Positions 34,257 to 42,695 of a stretch of DNA of 64,000 bases are shown here, in pieces. The stretch is from assembly GCF_051245535.1 (NCBI RefSeq), contig NZ_CP195303.1, positions 1,488,001-1,552,000 of the forward strand. Direction: 5' to 3'. The stretch is from Micavibrio aeruginosavorus_D (GTDB lineage: Bacteria > Pseudomonadota > Alphaproteobacteria > Micavibrionales > Micavibrionaceae). The notes beneath the pieces were generated by a model, which searched no databases, had not been told where the DNA came from, and was given only the letters and a program-made list of their open reading frames with translations. Within the stretch, counting starts at the first letter, position 1. Every line of letters starts with the position of its first letter. The translations under genes were made by a program, and so were the position numbers.

Positions 34257-35885
34257 TTACTGCGTTGGTGTCGTGCTGGTCGACGGTGCCGATGTCGACG
34301 ACGATGTGGTCGATGACGACGAGCGGCCTGATCCAACATTCACAGAATTGGAAGACAACGCACGGTCGAACAGCAACAATACTTTTTCATCACCGCTCTG
34401 GAATTCAACACCGCTGGAGCGGATGTTGACGTTCCACAGGAAGCCACCAATAACAACCTCTTCGCCATTAAAGACGATACGGCTGCCACCCGGACCGGTG
34501 ATAATGGCCCGCTTCGGCGAATGCGACGTCACGGCAAAACCATCCAGAACCGTGGCCGGATCGATATCGTTATCACGAACGATGATTTCCTGACGCGATT
34601 CACCGGATGAGCTGGTCACAACCGTTTCGGACAGACGAACGGCCTGATTATCCTTGCTGACAATACCCGAAGCCGTACCACGGACGGGCAGCACCAGAAT
34701 GCCCCGCGCGCCATCATGCGCGATCTGAATATCATCCAGAATAGCTCCTTCGCGCACCGGGTTCCACACCACGGTCAGCGGACAGGCCTGTACCGGCTCC
34801 AGCATCATGCCTGTGGCGCAACCGTTTTTCGAAATCGACAAACCGGTATCCGTATTGGACAGGCGGATTTCGTTCAACGTCAACGCAACATCACCCGCAT
34901 TCACCAATGACACCGTCATGGCAGAGGACGTAGAAACACCCGTTTCAAAATTGATTTCTTCTTGTGAAGACACCAGCAAACCCTTGCCCGGGATGGCTTC
35001 CGGGAACGGCTTGGCCTGCTCCAGATCCTCTGGATCAAACTCACCCAGAATAGGCACGCTGGCCACGCTGGTCGGACCGGAATGTTCAACAACCAGAACG
35101 CCCGACACCTGCCCGCGCAAGATCGGTGACCAGATGAGAGAAACGATACAGGCCTGACCGGGGCCGAGTTTCGCGCAATCCGTGCGGAAGCTGATCCCCG
35201 ATTGATCGGCCGCTTCGACATAAATGGCTTCAACGTCGATGGCTTCGGACGTGATGTTACGGAAGACAACCGGTTTTACGACAGGCTGGCTGGTATCAAC
35301 ATCTTCGAAATCCAGTTCGGTCGGAATGGCTTCGATATCGCTGCGGAACACATCGGTATCGTCATCATTGGCCTGAACATCACCCACCACGGTGGCGGTG
35401 ACCAGACGGGTGGTCCCGCTGTGACGCATCAACATTTCGACACGGAAACGGCCTGCCTGCAAACCCTTGACCGACAAACCGATGGCGCACACAGCACCCG
35501 GCGGCAACATGTCTTCCGGCGAGGACCCCTGGCATTCATTGATGGCGACGGATGCCGACACGCTGGATGACGGGTACAGATTGATGGCCCCCGTCTGCAG
35601 CGGGCGGCCGCTATCGTTACGGAACAACACCACGACCTGCGCCGTGGAGCCCAATGAAATCTGGCCCGTGTCGACATTGGGCTGAACCGGCGTCAAATCA
35701 CCGATAACTCCGCCCTTGCTGGTCACGTTGCGACCCGGATCGTCAAAGGCGCTTTGCGCGGCGGCCTGTGATGCAAACCCCGTCCACAACAGTCCGGCAC
35801 CGACAGCGCCGATCAAACATGCGCGTAAACCCCGTGAAATCAGGGTTTGGGCGGACGATGGTGCAATGTTCAATAATGTCATCAT
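34257..35885 (-). CDS. Secreted protein with repeated Ig-like (ASH/choice-of-anchor D type) domains
   Basis: 542 residues, signal peptide (about residues 1-44, ending GFASQAAAQSA). Two or three beta-rich repeats follow, each with a QISLGS/VVLFRND-type strand, a central Cys pair (NECQGSS..GAVCAIGL; TDCAKLGPGQACIVSL; NGCATGM..VQACPLTVVW) and a final RHSG/EHSG strand. This repeating Cys-spaced plan resembles ASH (ASPM-SPD-2-Hydin) domains. The tail is Ser/Thr-rich (from about residue 515). Encoded between the secretin and the ATPase, so probably part of or carried by the machine; a pilotin, adhesin or secretin partner are all possible. Confidence 0.65.
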   Translation of the reverse strand: MMTLLNIAPSSAQTLISRGLRACLIGAVGAGLLWTGFASQAAAQSAFDDPGRNVTSKGGVIGDLTPVQPNVDTGQISLGSTAQVVVLFRNDSGRPLQTGAINLYPSSSVSASVAINECQGSSPEDMLPPGAVCAIGLSVKGLQAGRFRVEMLMRHSGTTRLVTATVVGDVQANDDDTDVFRSDIEAIPTELDFEDVDTSQPVVKPVVFRNITSEAIDVEAIYVEAADQSGISFRTDCAKLGPGQACIVSLIWSPILRGQVSGVLVVEHSGPTSVASVPILGEFDPEDLEQAKPFPEAIPGKGLLVSSQEEINFETGVSTSSAMTVSLVNAGDVALTLNEIRLSNTDTGLSISKNGCATGMMLEPVQACPLTVVWNPVREGAILDDIQIAHDGARGILVLPVRGTASGIVSKDNQAVRLSETVVTSSSGESRQEIIVRDNDIDPATVLDGFAVTSHSPKRAIITGPGGSRIVFNGEEVVIGGFLWNVNIRSSGVEFQSGDEKVLLLFDRALSSNSVNVGSGRSSSSTTSSSTSAPSTSTTPTQ

Positions 35886-35900
35886 TGGATCATTTACCTA

Positions 35901-37709
35901 TCAATATGTCCCGGTCAGTCGACCAGATTCCAAAAGGTCCACGGGCGCCCCGCTGTTGGGCGCTACGGGTTGCCCCATCATTCGCGCATCACGGGCCAGT
36001 GTGGCCGGACGTTGTGTATCCAAGGGTGCGACTTCGACCGATGGATCCATTGGTGCATTCATGGGCGCCCCGGTGGCAGGCACAACGGGTGCGATCGGCG
36101 CTATATCTGCTTCCGCCACAGGAACAACGACGGACTCGCTGACCTCCGGTGTCGGGGTCGGCGTCGGTGCGACATACGGCGTTTGTCCCGGCGATGGAAC
36201 GCCCGGATTCACCGGTTCGTTCGGCGATGCCGGCATGGACGATCCGCGAATTGCATTGCGCTGGCCTTCATCCGGGTTGGTGTAGACAACCACACGCGGA
36301 CGCAACAGGAACACCAATTCCTGGTTCGATGTCACCGTCGAACGGTTGGTCGGCAGAACAGGTTCCATCAACCCCAGACCGTTGGTATTGAAGTTGTCTG
36401 ATTCCTGAACAAGTCCAGCGATCAGAACGGAATCGCCCGGGCGCACGCGCACTTGCGTGTTCAATTCGCGTTCGGTCGTGCGCGGCAACTGAATGGTTGT
36501 CGATCCGCCACCGGTGGAATCAAAGGCGAAATCCTCAATCTCCAAAACATCGGTCAGGGCGATTTCAATATCGGCATAAACGGTTGCGTTATCCCACGCG
36601 CTGCCCACGGTCAGGGTGAAGCCGGTATCAACCGAATCCGTGCTGACCGACGTGGTCGATTGACCGTTATCCAGCGTCTCGGAAATTTCCGCGACATAGT
36701 TCTGGCGTTCCGCCGCACGCAGGCGCGCTTCCGATCCCGAAAGAACCGTGATTTGCGGTTGGGATACGGTTTTCACCGCACCGAATTGCGACAGGAAGTT
36801 GAACACTTCACGCGCCGTCATGGAACCATCGGCCCCTTCAATCCCCTTCGTCGTCGGCAGGCCGATGCTGATCGGGTTGGTAAAGCCCTCACCCAGCGTC
36901 GCATCACTGATGCTGAAGCCCGTGCCAAACTTGCCCAGATCGGCCAGCATATCCCAACGGATACCCGTGGCGTTACCGGCGTTTAGCGACACTTCCCAGA
37001 TATAGGTTTCAAACACGATCAACGCGGTCGACGCGCGCATGCGCTGGAAATAACGCAACGCCATGTCGGCTGAATTTTGGTTCGCGTTATAAACCAACGT
37101 CCGGGTCGAGCTGTCGATAATCGGTGCCGTGCCAACGATAGCGGCCAGACCAGCGGCCACGTTCTGCATGAACGATTCATCTTGGCTGATCGGCGGAATT
37201 TTAACGGTGAATGTCTGGCTTTCTTTCACAACCAGAACACCATCTTCGAACGAACAATAAAGCTGGGCCAGACCGCAAACTTTATGCACGACGGAGTTTA
37301 ACGGCCCGCGCAAATTGGCAACTGTAATGGTACGGGTCAAACCTTCGTTGCTTTCAAACGCCAGCGGCACATCGTAATCCGCCAAGATCAACTGCAACGC
37401 ACCAGCCAAGGTTTCACCGCGCAGTTCAAGCGGACCAACCATGTCGCTGGGCAACGGATCATCCATGGAAATTTCAGGAATCAAAACATCGCGGCCCAGC
37501 GGCAGATACATCACACTGTCCGGGCGTTCGTTGACGGCTTCTTTACGCTCTTCGGCAAACGCAGGCGCAGGAATGTCCAGATCGCGCGCGCCCGGCACGT
37601 TTGCCTGCGCACAGCCCAGCAACATCAGCGGCAACAACGCAGCCGACATCAATTGTCGCGCCATACCTTTACGGTTTTGCATCTTGCGTGCGTGTGTTTT
37701 CATCATCAT
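35901..37709 (-). CDS. Lipoprotein secretin of type IVb pilus / PilN-BfpB type
   Basis: 602 residues. The signal peptide ends in a lipobox (MLLGC, Cys33), a known trait of type IVb pilus secretins such as PilN, BfpB and TcpC. An N-terminal secretin/TonB short domain (ETLAGALQLILADYDVPLAF) precedes the secretin core, with AREVFNFLSQFGAVKTVSQPQITVLSGSEA and the C-terminal RVRPGDSVLIAGLVQES ... LVFLLRPRVV. The last about 110 residues are Pro/Ala-rich and low in complexity. Overlaps the receiver gene (ATGA). Confidence 0.88.
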   Translation of the reverse strand: MMMKTHARKMQNRKGMARQLMSAALLPLMLLGCAQANVPGARDLDIPAPAFAEERKEAVNERPDSVMYLPLGRDVLIPEISMDDPLPSDMVGPLELRGETLAGALQLILADYDVPLAFESNEGLTRTITVANLRGPLNSVVHKVCGLAQLYCSFEDGVLVVKESQTFTVKIPPISQDESFMQNVAAGLAAIVGTAPIIDSSTRTLVYNANQNSADMALRYFQRMRASTALIVFETYIWEVSLNAGNATGIRWDMLADLGKFGTGFSISDATLGEGFTNPISIGLPTTKGIEGADGSMTAREVFNFLSQFGAVKTVSQPQITVLSGSEARLRAAERQNYVAEISETLDNGQSTTSVSTDSVDTGFTLTVGSAWDNATVYADIEIALTDVLEIEDFAFDSTGGGSTTIQLPRTTERELNTQVRVRPGDSVLIAGLVQESDNFNTNGLGLMEPVLPTNRSTVTSNQELVFLLRPRVVVYTNPDEGQRNAIRGSSMPASPNEPVNPGVPSPGQTPYVAPTPTPTPEVSESVVVPVAEADIAPIAPVVPATGAPMNAPMDPSVEVAPLDTQRPATLARDARMMGQPVAPNSGAPVDLLESGRLTGTY

Positions 37710-38077
37710 GTCCCCCGGGTGACCAACACCCGTTCAATCGCTTTAATCAACCTGTCTTTCACAACCGGCTTTATCAGAACAGCACCAACGCCCCACTTGG
37801 CCGCCTGTTCCAACAAATCGGTCGTCTGATCGCCCGTCACAAGAATGACCGGCGTTTCTAAATCTCTGCCGCGCAAGGCGCGAATAAAATCCAATCCACC
37901 CATCGGCTCCATCCGCACGTCGACGACAGCCGCCGCAATATCGGCACTCATCAAACCGAGTGCTTCGTGACCGTCTTTTGCTTCCACCGTTTCATGTCCG
38001 GCATCTTTCAAAAAACGGACGATTTGCATCCGTACAAAATCATTGTCTTCGACAATCAGGATATGAGCGGCAGACAT
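37706..38077 (-). CDS. Single-domain response regulator (REC)
   Basis: 123 residues when started at MSAAHILIVEDNDFVRMQIV; an upstream start adds 19 unlike residues. The acid pair is VEDN, the phosphoacceptor Asp lies in AAVVDVRMEPMGG, the Thr in LVTGD and the Lys in IKPVVK, so the receiver is complete. No output domain. It opens the pilus transcript and overlaps the secretin start, suggesting that a kinase regulates the machine through protein contact. Confidence 0.88.
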   Translation of the reverse strand: MSAAHILIVEDNDFVRMQIVRFLKDAGHETVEAKDGHEALGLMSADIAAAVVDVRMEPMGGLDFIRALRGRDLETPVILVTGDQTTDLLEQAAKWGVGAVLIKPVVKDRLIKAIERVLVTRGT

Positions 38078-38364
38078 GGGGTACGAGCCGGGAACAAAAT
38101 AAGGACTGGGGGGTGGCCTGACGTGATTCGCCAAACCGGATAAATCATAACAAGGGTAAACAAGGAACCCCTTTGATGCAAACGCTTTTGGCGCAAACCC
38201 GTGGTTTCTAGCCCTTGGCGCACCAATACCGCCCTCACGTTAACAATTGCTTCAGCTTCGTAAAATCGCTGTGAATCACCATGCCCCCGCATATTGAGCC
38301 CCACCCCGCCCGGGTGTAGGGTCAGCCCCATCGCTTTTCCCGATAAACTGATGGAAAGACTGGC

Positions 38365-38871
38365 ATGTTGGACTGGGTGGCGCTGTTATGCCTTGCGGGC
38401 GCGATTGGATTGCTGATCGCGCTGGCCATCATTGACCTGAAAACTTGGCTGCTGCCCAATGTGCTGGTTGCCCCCTTTGCCCTGCTGGCCGTTATTTTCC
38501 ATTTTGCCGCCCCAACCCAATCCCTCCCCTTGCCCGATATGATCGTCGGGGCCGCGCTCGGTTTTGGCGTATTATGGATTATCCGCTATTGCGGCAGCCG
38601 CTATTATGGCCAAGACGCCCTCGGCCTTGGCGATGTCAAACTGATGGGGGCTGCCGGATTATGGTTAGGGGCCGAAGGCATCACGCTGGCCCTGACCCTT
38701 GGCGCGACCGCCGGATTGTTACACGGGTTGGGCGTGGCCGCCCTGACCGCGCGGCGCGAAGGTGGACCGATGAAACTCTCCCGCCTGCAAATTCCCGCCG
38801 GACCCGGTTTCGTTGTCGGTATTCTGTGCGTTGGCGCGTACCAATACATGCATTTCCGGATCGGGGGATAA
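38365..38871 (+). CDS. Prepilin peptidase (A24 family), short form
   Basis: 168 residues, about six membrane helices. The two catalytic aspartates of the family are visible: Asp in ALAIIDLKTWLLPN and the GLGDVKLMGAAG (GxGD) motif. It lacks the N-terminal methylase domain of PilD-type enzymes, as in CpaA/TadV and PilU. Divergent from the pilus genes across a 230-base gap; it is the likely processing enzyme for the two pilin-like proteins. Confidence 0.9.
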   Translation: MLDWVALLCLAGAIGLLIALAIIDLKTWLLPNVLVAPFALLAVIFHFAAPTQSLPLPDMIVGAALGFGVLWIIRYCGSRYYGQDALGLGDVKLMGAAGLWLGAEGITLALTLGATAGLLHGLGVAALTARREGGPMKLSRLQIPAGPGFVVGILCVGAYQYMHFRIGG

Positions 38872-38877
38872 ACAACA

Positions 38878-40101
38878 ATGACGGGCGCATTGAACACTAT
38901 CCGCGTTCTCGACCTCTCCCGCGTTCTGGCCGGGCCTGTCTGCACACAAATTCTGGGCGACCTTGGCGCCGACATTATCAAGATCGAACGCCCCGGTGAG
39001 GGCGATGACACCCGCAAATGGGGCCCGCCTTATCTACTGGACGAAAACGGCGCACCCACCAGCGAGAGCGCCTACTACCTCTCCGCCAACCGCAACAAAC
39101 GCTCCCTCGCCGTCGATATCACAACGACGGAAGGGCAAGAGATCATTCACGCCCTGCTCGAAAAATCCGATGTGATGATCGAGAATTTCAAAGTGGGCGG
39201 GCTGGATAAATACGGGCTGGGCTGGGCCGACATTCAAAAACGCCATCCGCATATTATCTGTGCCTCCATCACGGGTTTCGGCCACACCGGACCGCTGGCC
39301 AGCGAACCGGGTTACGACCTTTTGGTTCAAGCCATGGGCGGCATGATGGCCATTACGGGTGAACCCGGCGGCCAACCCATGAAAATCGGCGTGGCGCTGA
39401 GCGATGTCATGACCGGCCTGTACGCCACCATCGGCATCCTCGCCGCGCTCCATGCGCGGAAAGAAACGGGCACAGGCCAGCATGTCGATGTGGCGTTGCT
39501 GGATTGTACACTCGCGGGGCTGACCAATCTGGCGCAATATTATTTAACATCCGGCACCGTCGCCAAACGGCAGGGCAACGCCCATGCCACCATCGTCCCC
39601 TATCAGGCGTTTGAAGCATCGGATGGCTGGATGGTCATCGCCGTTGGCAACGACACGCAATTCAAACGTTTCGCCACCGCGCTCGGCCATGCCGAATGGG
39701 CGGAGGATGACCGCTTCACCCGCAACCAGTCCCGCGTGAAACACCGCGACATTCTGGTCCCCATGATCGAAGCCGCCATGAAAACGCGCAGCGTGGAGTC
39801 GTGGGTGTCATTGTGCCGCGACATCGACGTGCCCGCCGGGCCCGTGAATAAGATGGATCAGGTGTTCGCCATGACGCAGGTCGATGCCCGTGCGATGAAC
39901 ATTGAAATGGATCATCCTTTGTCCCCCACACCAATCCATCTGGTGGGCAGCCCGCTGAAACTGTCGGACACATCTGTCGATTACCGTTTACCTCCCCCGA
40001 TTTGCGGGGAACATACACGCGATATCCTGCACGGCCTGTTACAGATGGATGATGCGGATATCCAAACCCTGATTACGCGTAACATTGTGGACCAGTCTTA
40101 A
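38878..40101 (+). CDS. Class III CoA transferase (CaiB/BaiF family)
   Basis: 407 residues. Family III CoA transferases move CoA between acids through an aspartyl-CoA intermediate. IRVLDLSRVLAGPVCTQILGDLGADIIKIE is the N-terminal signature, NRNKRSLAVDI follows, and the catalytic Asp is residue 209 in VALLDCTLAGL. The substrate cannot be deduced. The start lies 7 bases after the prepilin peptidase stop and the stop 2 bases before pyrB, so all three may share a message. Confidence 0.92.
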   Translation: MTGALNTIRVLDLSRVLAGPVCTQILGDLGADIIKIERPGEGDDTRKWGPPYLLDENGAPTSESAYYLSANRNKRSLAVDITTTEGQEIIHALLEKSDVMIENFKVGGLDKYGLGWADIQKRHPHIICASITGFGHTGPLASEPGYDLLVQAMGGMMAITGEPGGQPMKIGVALSDVMTGLYATIGILAALHARKETGTGQHVDVALLDCTLAGLTNLAQYYLTSGTVAKRQGNAHATIVPYQAFEASDGWMVIAVGNDTQFKRFATALGHAEWAEDDRFTRNQSRVKHRDILVPMIEAAMKTRSVESWVSLCRDIDVPAGPVNKMDQVFAMTQVDARAMNIEMDHPLSPTPIHLVGSPLKLSDTSVDYRLPPPICGEHTRDILHGLLQMDDADIQTLITRNIVDQS

Positions 40102-40103
40102 AA

Positions 40104-41012
40104 ATGAAACATTGCACCGGCATACAGAATTTAAGCGACGCGGATATTGACGCCATTTTATCGCGCGCCCAAACCTATGCCGACCAGATCAATGCGGGCC
40201 AACCCATCACCCCGACCTTGAACGGGCGGATCGTGATGAATTTGTTTTTTGAAAATTCCACCCGCACGCGTACATCGTTTGAAACAGCCGCCCTACGTCT
40301 GGGGGCCAATGTCATTAACTGGGACGTTGAATCCAGCTCGCTGAAAAAGAACGAAAGTTTTTCCGACACGATTCAAACACTGGCCGAATATGACCCGGAT
40401 GCCATCATCATCCGCCATTCCGACTACGGCGCGCCGGATTATGTGGCGTCCATGGTCAAATGTCCGGTGATCAATGCCGGGGATTCGTGGCGCGAACACC
40501 CGACACAGGCCTTGCTCGACGCCTTCACCATCCGCCAAGCCAAGGGCCGGATCGAAGGACTGACCATCGCCATCTGCGGCGACATTGCGCACAGCCGCGT
40601 CGCCGCATCCAACATGGCCCTGCTGACCCGATTGGGGGCAACGGTGCGTGTGATTGCGCCGGATTTCCTGATGCCGGAAAAACCACTGGCCGCGGGCATT
40701 GAAAAATTCACCTCGATGGAATCCGGCCTGCCCGGCTGCGACATCGTTATGATGCTGCGCAATCAGAAGGAACGCATGGACCCATCGCGCATGCCATCCG
40801 ACATTGCGTTCTTCAATCAATATGGCCTGACCATTGATCGGCTGGATCTGGCCCAGCCGGATGCGTGCGTGATGCACCCCGGCCCGATGAACCGGGGCGT
40901 GGAAATTGCCGATGACGTCGCCGATGACCCGACGCGATCCCTGATTTTAAAACAGGTGCGCAACGGTGTCCCCGTGCGCATGGCTGTTCTTGACCTTCTG
41001 ATCAACCGCTAA
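40104..41012 (+). CDS. pyrB: Aspartate carbamoyltransferase catalytic subunit
   Basis: First committed step of pyrimidine synthesis. The carbamoyl-phosphate loop FFENSTRTRTSFE is near residue 48; HPTQALLDAFTI and CVMHPGPMNRGVEI are the other active-site blocks. 302 residues, normal. No pyrI (regulatory subunit) or pyrC follows; the next gene is plsY. Confidence 0.96.
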   Translation: MKHCTGIQNLSDADIDAILSRAQTYADQINAGQPITPTLNGRIVMNLFFENSTRTRTSFETAALRLGANVINWDVESSSLKKNESFSDTIQTLAEYDPDAIIIRHSDYGAPDYVASMVKCPVINAGDSWREHPTQALLDAFTIRQAKGRIEGLTIAICGDIAHSRVAASNMALLTRLGATVRVIAPDFLMPEKPLAAGIEKFTSMESGLPGCDIVMMLRNQKERMDPSRMPSDIAFFNQYGLTIDRLDLAQPDACVMHPGPMNRGVEIADDVADDPTRSLILKQVRNGVPVRMAVLDLLINR

Positions 41013-41030
41013 CGAAACGATATAAAATAA

Positions 41031-41630
41031 ATGACCAGCGTTCTTCTCTTCTCCGTCTTTGGCTATCTGCTTGGTTCGATCCCGTTCGGGTTGGTGCTGG
41101 CGCGTCTGGGCGGGTATGGCGATATTCGCAAAATCGGGTCCGGCAATATTGGTGCCACCAACGTGCTGCGCACCGGAAACAAACCGCTGGCGTTGCTGAC
41201 GTTGATTTTGGATGGCGGCAAGGGCGCGCTGGCGGTTTTGATCGCCAACCATTTTGGATCATTCGATGCCGCCATGGCCGCCGGGTTGTTCAGCATTCTG
41301 GGCCATTGCTTCCCGGTCTGGCTGCAATTCAAGGGCGGAAAAGGCGTGGCCACCACGCTGGGCATGGTTCTGGCTTTGGCTCCGTTTACGGGTCTGGCCG
41401 CGTGCGCCACATGGCTGGTCGTGGCGTTTATCTCCCGCATCTCATCGCTGTCGGCCTTGATTGCGATGATCTCGATGCCGGTATCGGCGTTCCTGATCTA
41501 TCACGATGCAAAACTGGCCGCCGTGTGCGCGGGCGTCGCCGCCTTTGTCTGGATCCGCCACAAGGCGAACATTCAGCGCATCCTGAAAGGCGAAGAACCG
41601 AAAATCGGCAAGAAGAAAAAAGACGCTTAA
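41031..41630 (+). CDS. plsY: PlsY, acyl-phosphate:glycerol-3-phosphate acyltransferase
   Basis: Inner-membrane acyltransferase starting phospholipid synthesis. The three conserved loops are visible: LLGSIPFGL with GSGNIGATNVLR, GHCFPVWLQFKGGKGVATTLG, and RHKANIQRILKGEEPKIG at the C-terminus. Five membrane helices; 199 residues. Its stop overlaps the stop of the convergent M48 gene by four bases. Confidence 0.95.
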   Translation: MTSVLLFSVFGYLLGSIPFGLVLARLGGYGDIRKIGSGNIGATNVLRTGNKPLALLTLILDGGKGALAVLIANHFGSFDAAMAAGLFSILGHCFPVWLQFKGGKGVATTLGMVLALAPFTGLAACATWLVVAFISRISSLSALIAMISMPVSAFLIYHDAKLAAVCAGVAAFVWIRHKANIQRILKGEEPKIGKKKKDA

Positions 41631-42586
41631 GGGCGCGGCGCGGATACAGGCGGAACGACACGCGGCGTCTGCAAGGACGGATCGGCCGCGACCATGTCTT
41701 TCCACACGGCGCGCAATGATTTCACCCGGTCATCGCGCACGGGATGCTCGCCAAAAACTTTTTCCAATATGACCGTCACCGTCGGCGCGGGTTCGTCGTC
41801 TTCATAAATACCACCCGGCCCCGTATCGTCCAGCCGATCAATCAGCGACACCGCCGCATTGAAATCACGTGTCAGGCGCAAGGCATTGGCATCAGCACGG
41901 TATTCCTGTTCCCGAATGATTTTGGCACCCAGCGCTTTTTGAACGATATGATGGGCATAGAAAGACCCCATCCACGACATCCCTAAAAACGCCGCAGTAA
42001 CCGACCCGCCCGTGAACAGAACAGCCCCCATCATGGCCACACCCGCAACCCCGGTCAGCACCAGCGATCCATGAATGGCCATACGAATGGGAATCTGTGT
42101 CCGTACATCACGGGCGCGCACATGGGCAATTTCATGCGCCAACGTGAACGCTTGCTCCCGGCGCGGCAGGGCCGCGACCTGTGACGATGCGTAAACCGCC
42201 TGCCCCGTTGTCGCCGCATACTGACCGATTGTATTCAGGGACGCATAATCATCATCACGAATGAAACGCACCGGAAGCGGTGCCATTCCGGCCTTGAATG
42301 CCAGCGAATCCATGATGGTCTGCAGGGTGCCCACAATCGGCGCTTTTTCATGGGCGCGATCAAAGCTGCGATCATCTTCTGTCCGCAGGGCCCGGATCAA
42401 CCCGCTGCCATACGCCAGCGCGATCATGCCCAACCCAACCGACGGCCCAAAGCCGAACGTGACCGCCGCCGCCATGGCCAGCCCGGTCGGCACCCCAAAC
42501 TGGGCCAGCACCATCCCGGCCCCGCGCAGCAGACGGGTGCGGGTGGTGGGCAGGTGCAAAACAGGGTTCGCCGGGTTTTCTGACAT
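41627..42586 (-). CDS. M48-family membrane metallopeptidase (HtpX/Ste24-like)
   Basis: 319 residues from MSENPANPVLHLPT; the upstream frame of 70 codons overlaps dprA in antisense and is not credible. Zinc motif HEIAH in FTLAHEIAHVRARD, third ligand likely the Glu in QEYRADANALRL. Two N-terminal hydrophobic segments (about 25-60) and two after the HEXXH motif suggest a membrane-bound peptidase. Weaker similarity to HtpX than to general M48 peptidases; role in membrane protein quality control is inferred. Confidence 0.85.
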   Translation of the reverse strand: MSENPANPVLHLPTTRTRLLRGAGMVLAQFGVPTGLAMAAAVTFGFGPSVGLGMIALAYGSGLIRALRTEDDRSFDRAHEKAPIVGTLQTIMDSLAFKAGMAPLPVRFIRDDDYASLNTIGQYAATTGQAVYASSQVAALPRREQAFTLAHEIAHVRARDVRTQIPIRMAIHGSLVLTGVAGVAMMGAVLFTGGSVTAAFLGMSWMGSFYAHHIVQKALGAKIIREQEYRADANALRLTRDFNAAVSLIDRLDDTGPGGIYEDDEPAPTVTVILEKVFGEHPVRDDRVKSLRAVWKDMVAADPSLQTPRVVPPVSAPRP

Positions 42587-42695
42587 GACTTCGGTTTTAC
42601 ATATAGACCGCCCTTTTGTCAAAAACTGTGCATGACGCCCCACACTCCCGGGTTTAGGGGCGCTTTCAACCACCCCGGGTGGTACATACTTCGGT

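Noticed and set aside
38056..38331. A 91-codon frame in the gap upstream of the receiver gene
   Set aside because: No ribosome site, no recognisable composition, and it overlaps the receiver start; the gap more likely holds divergent promoters.
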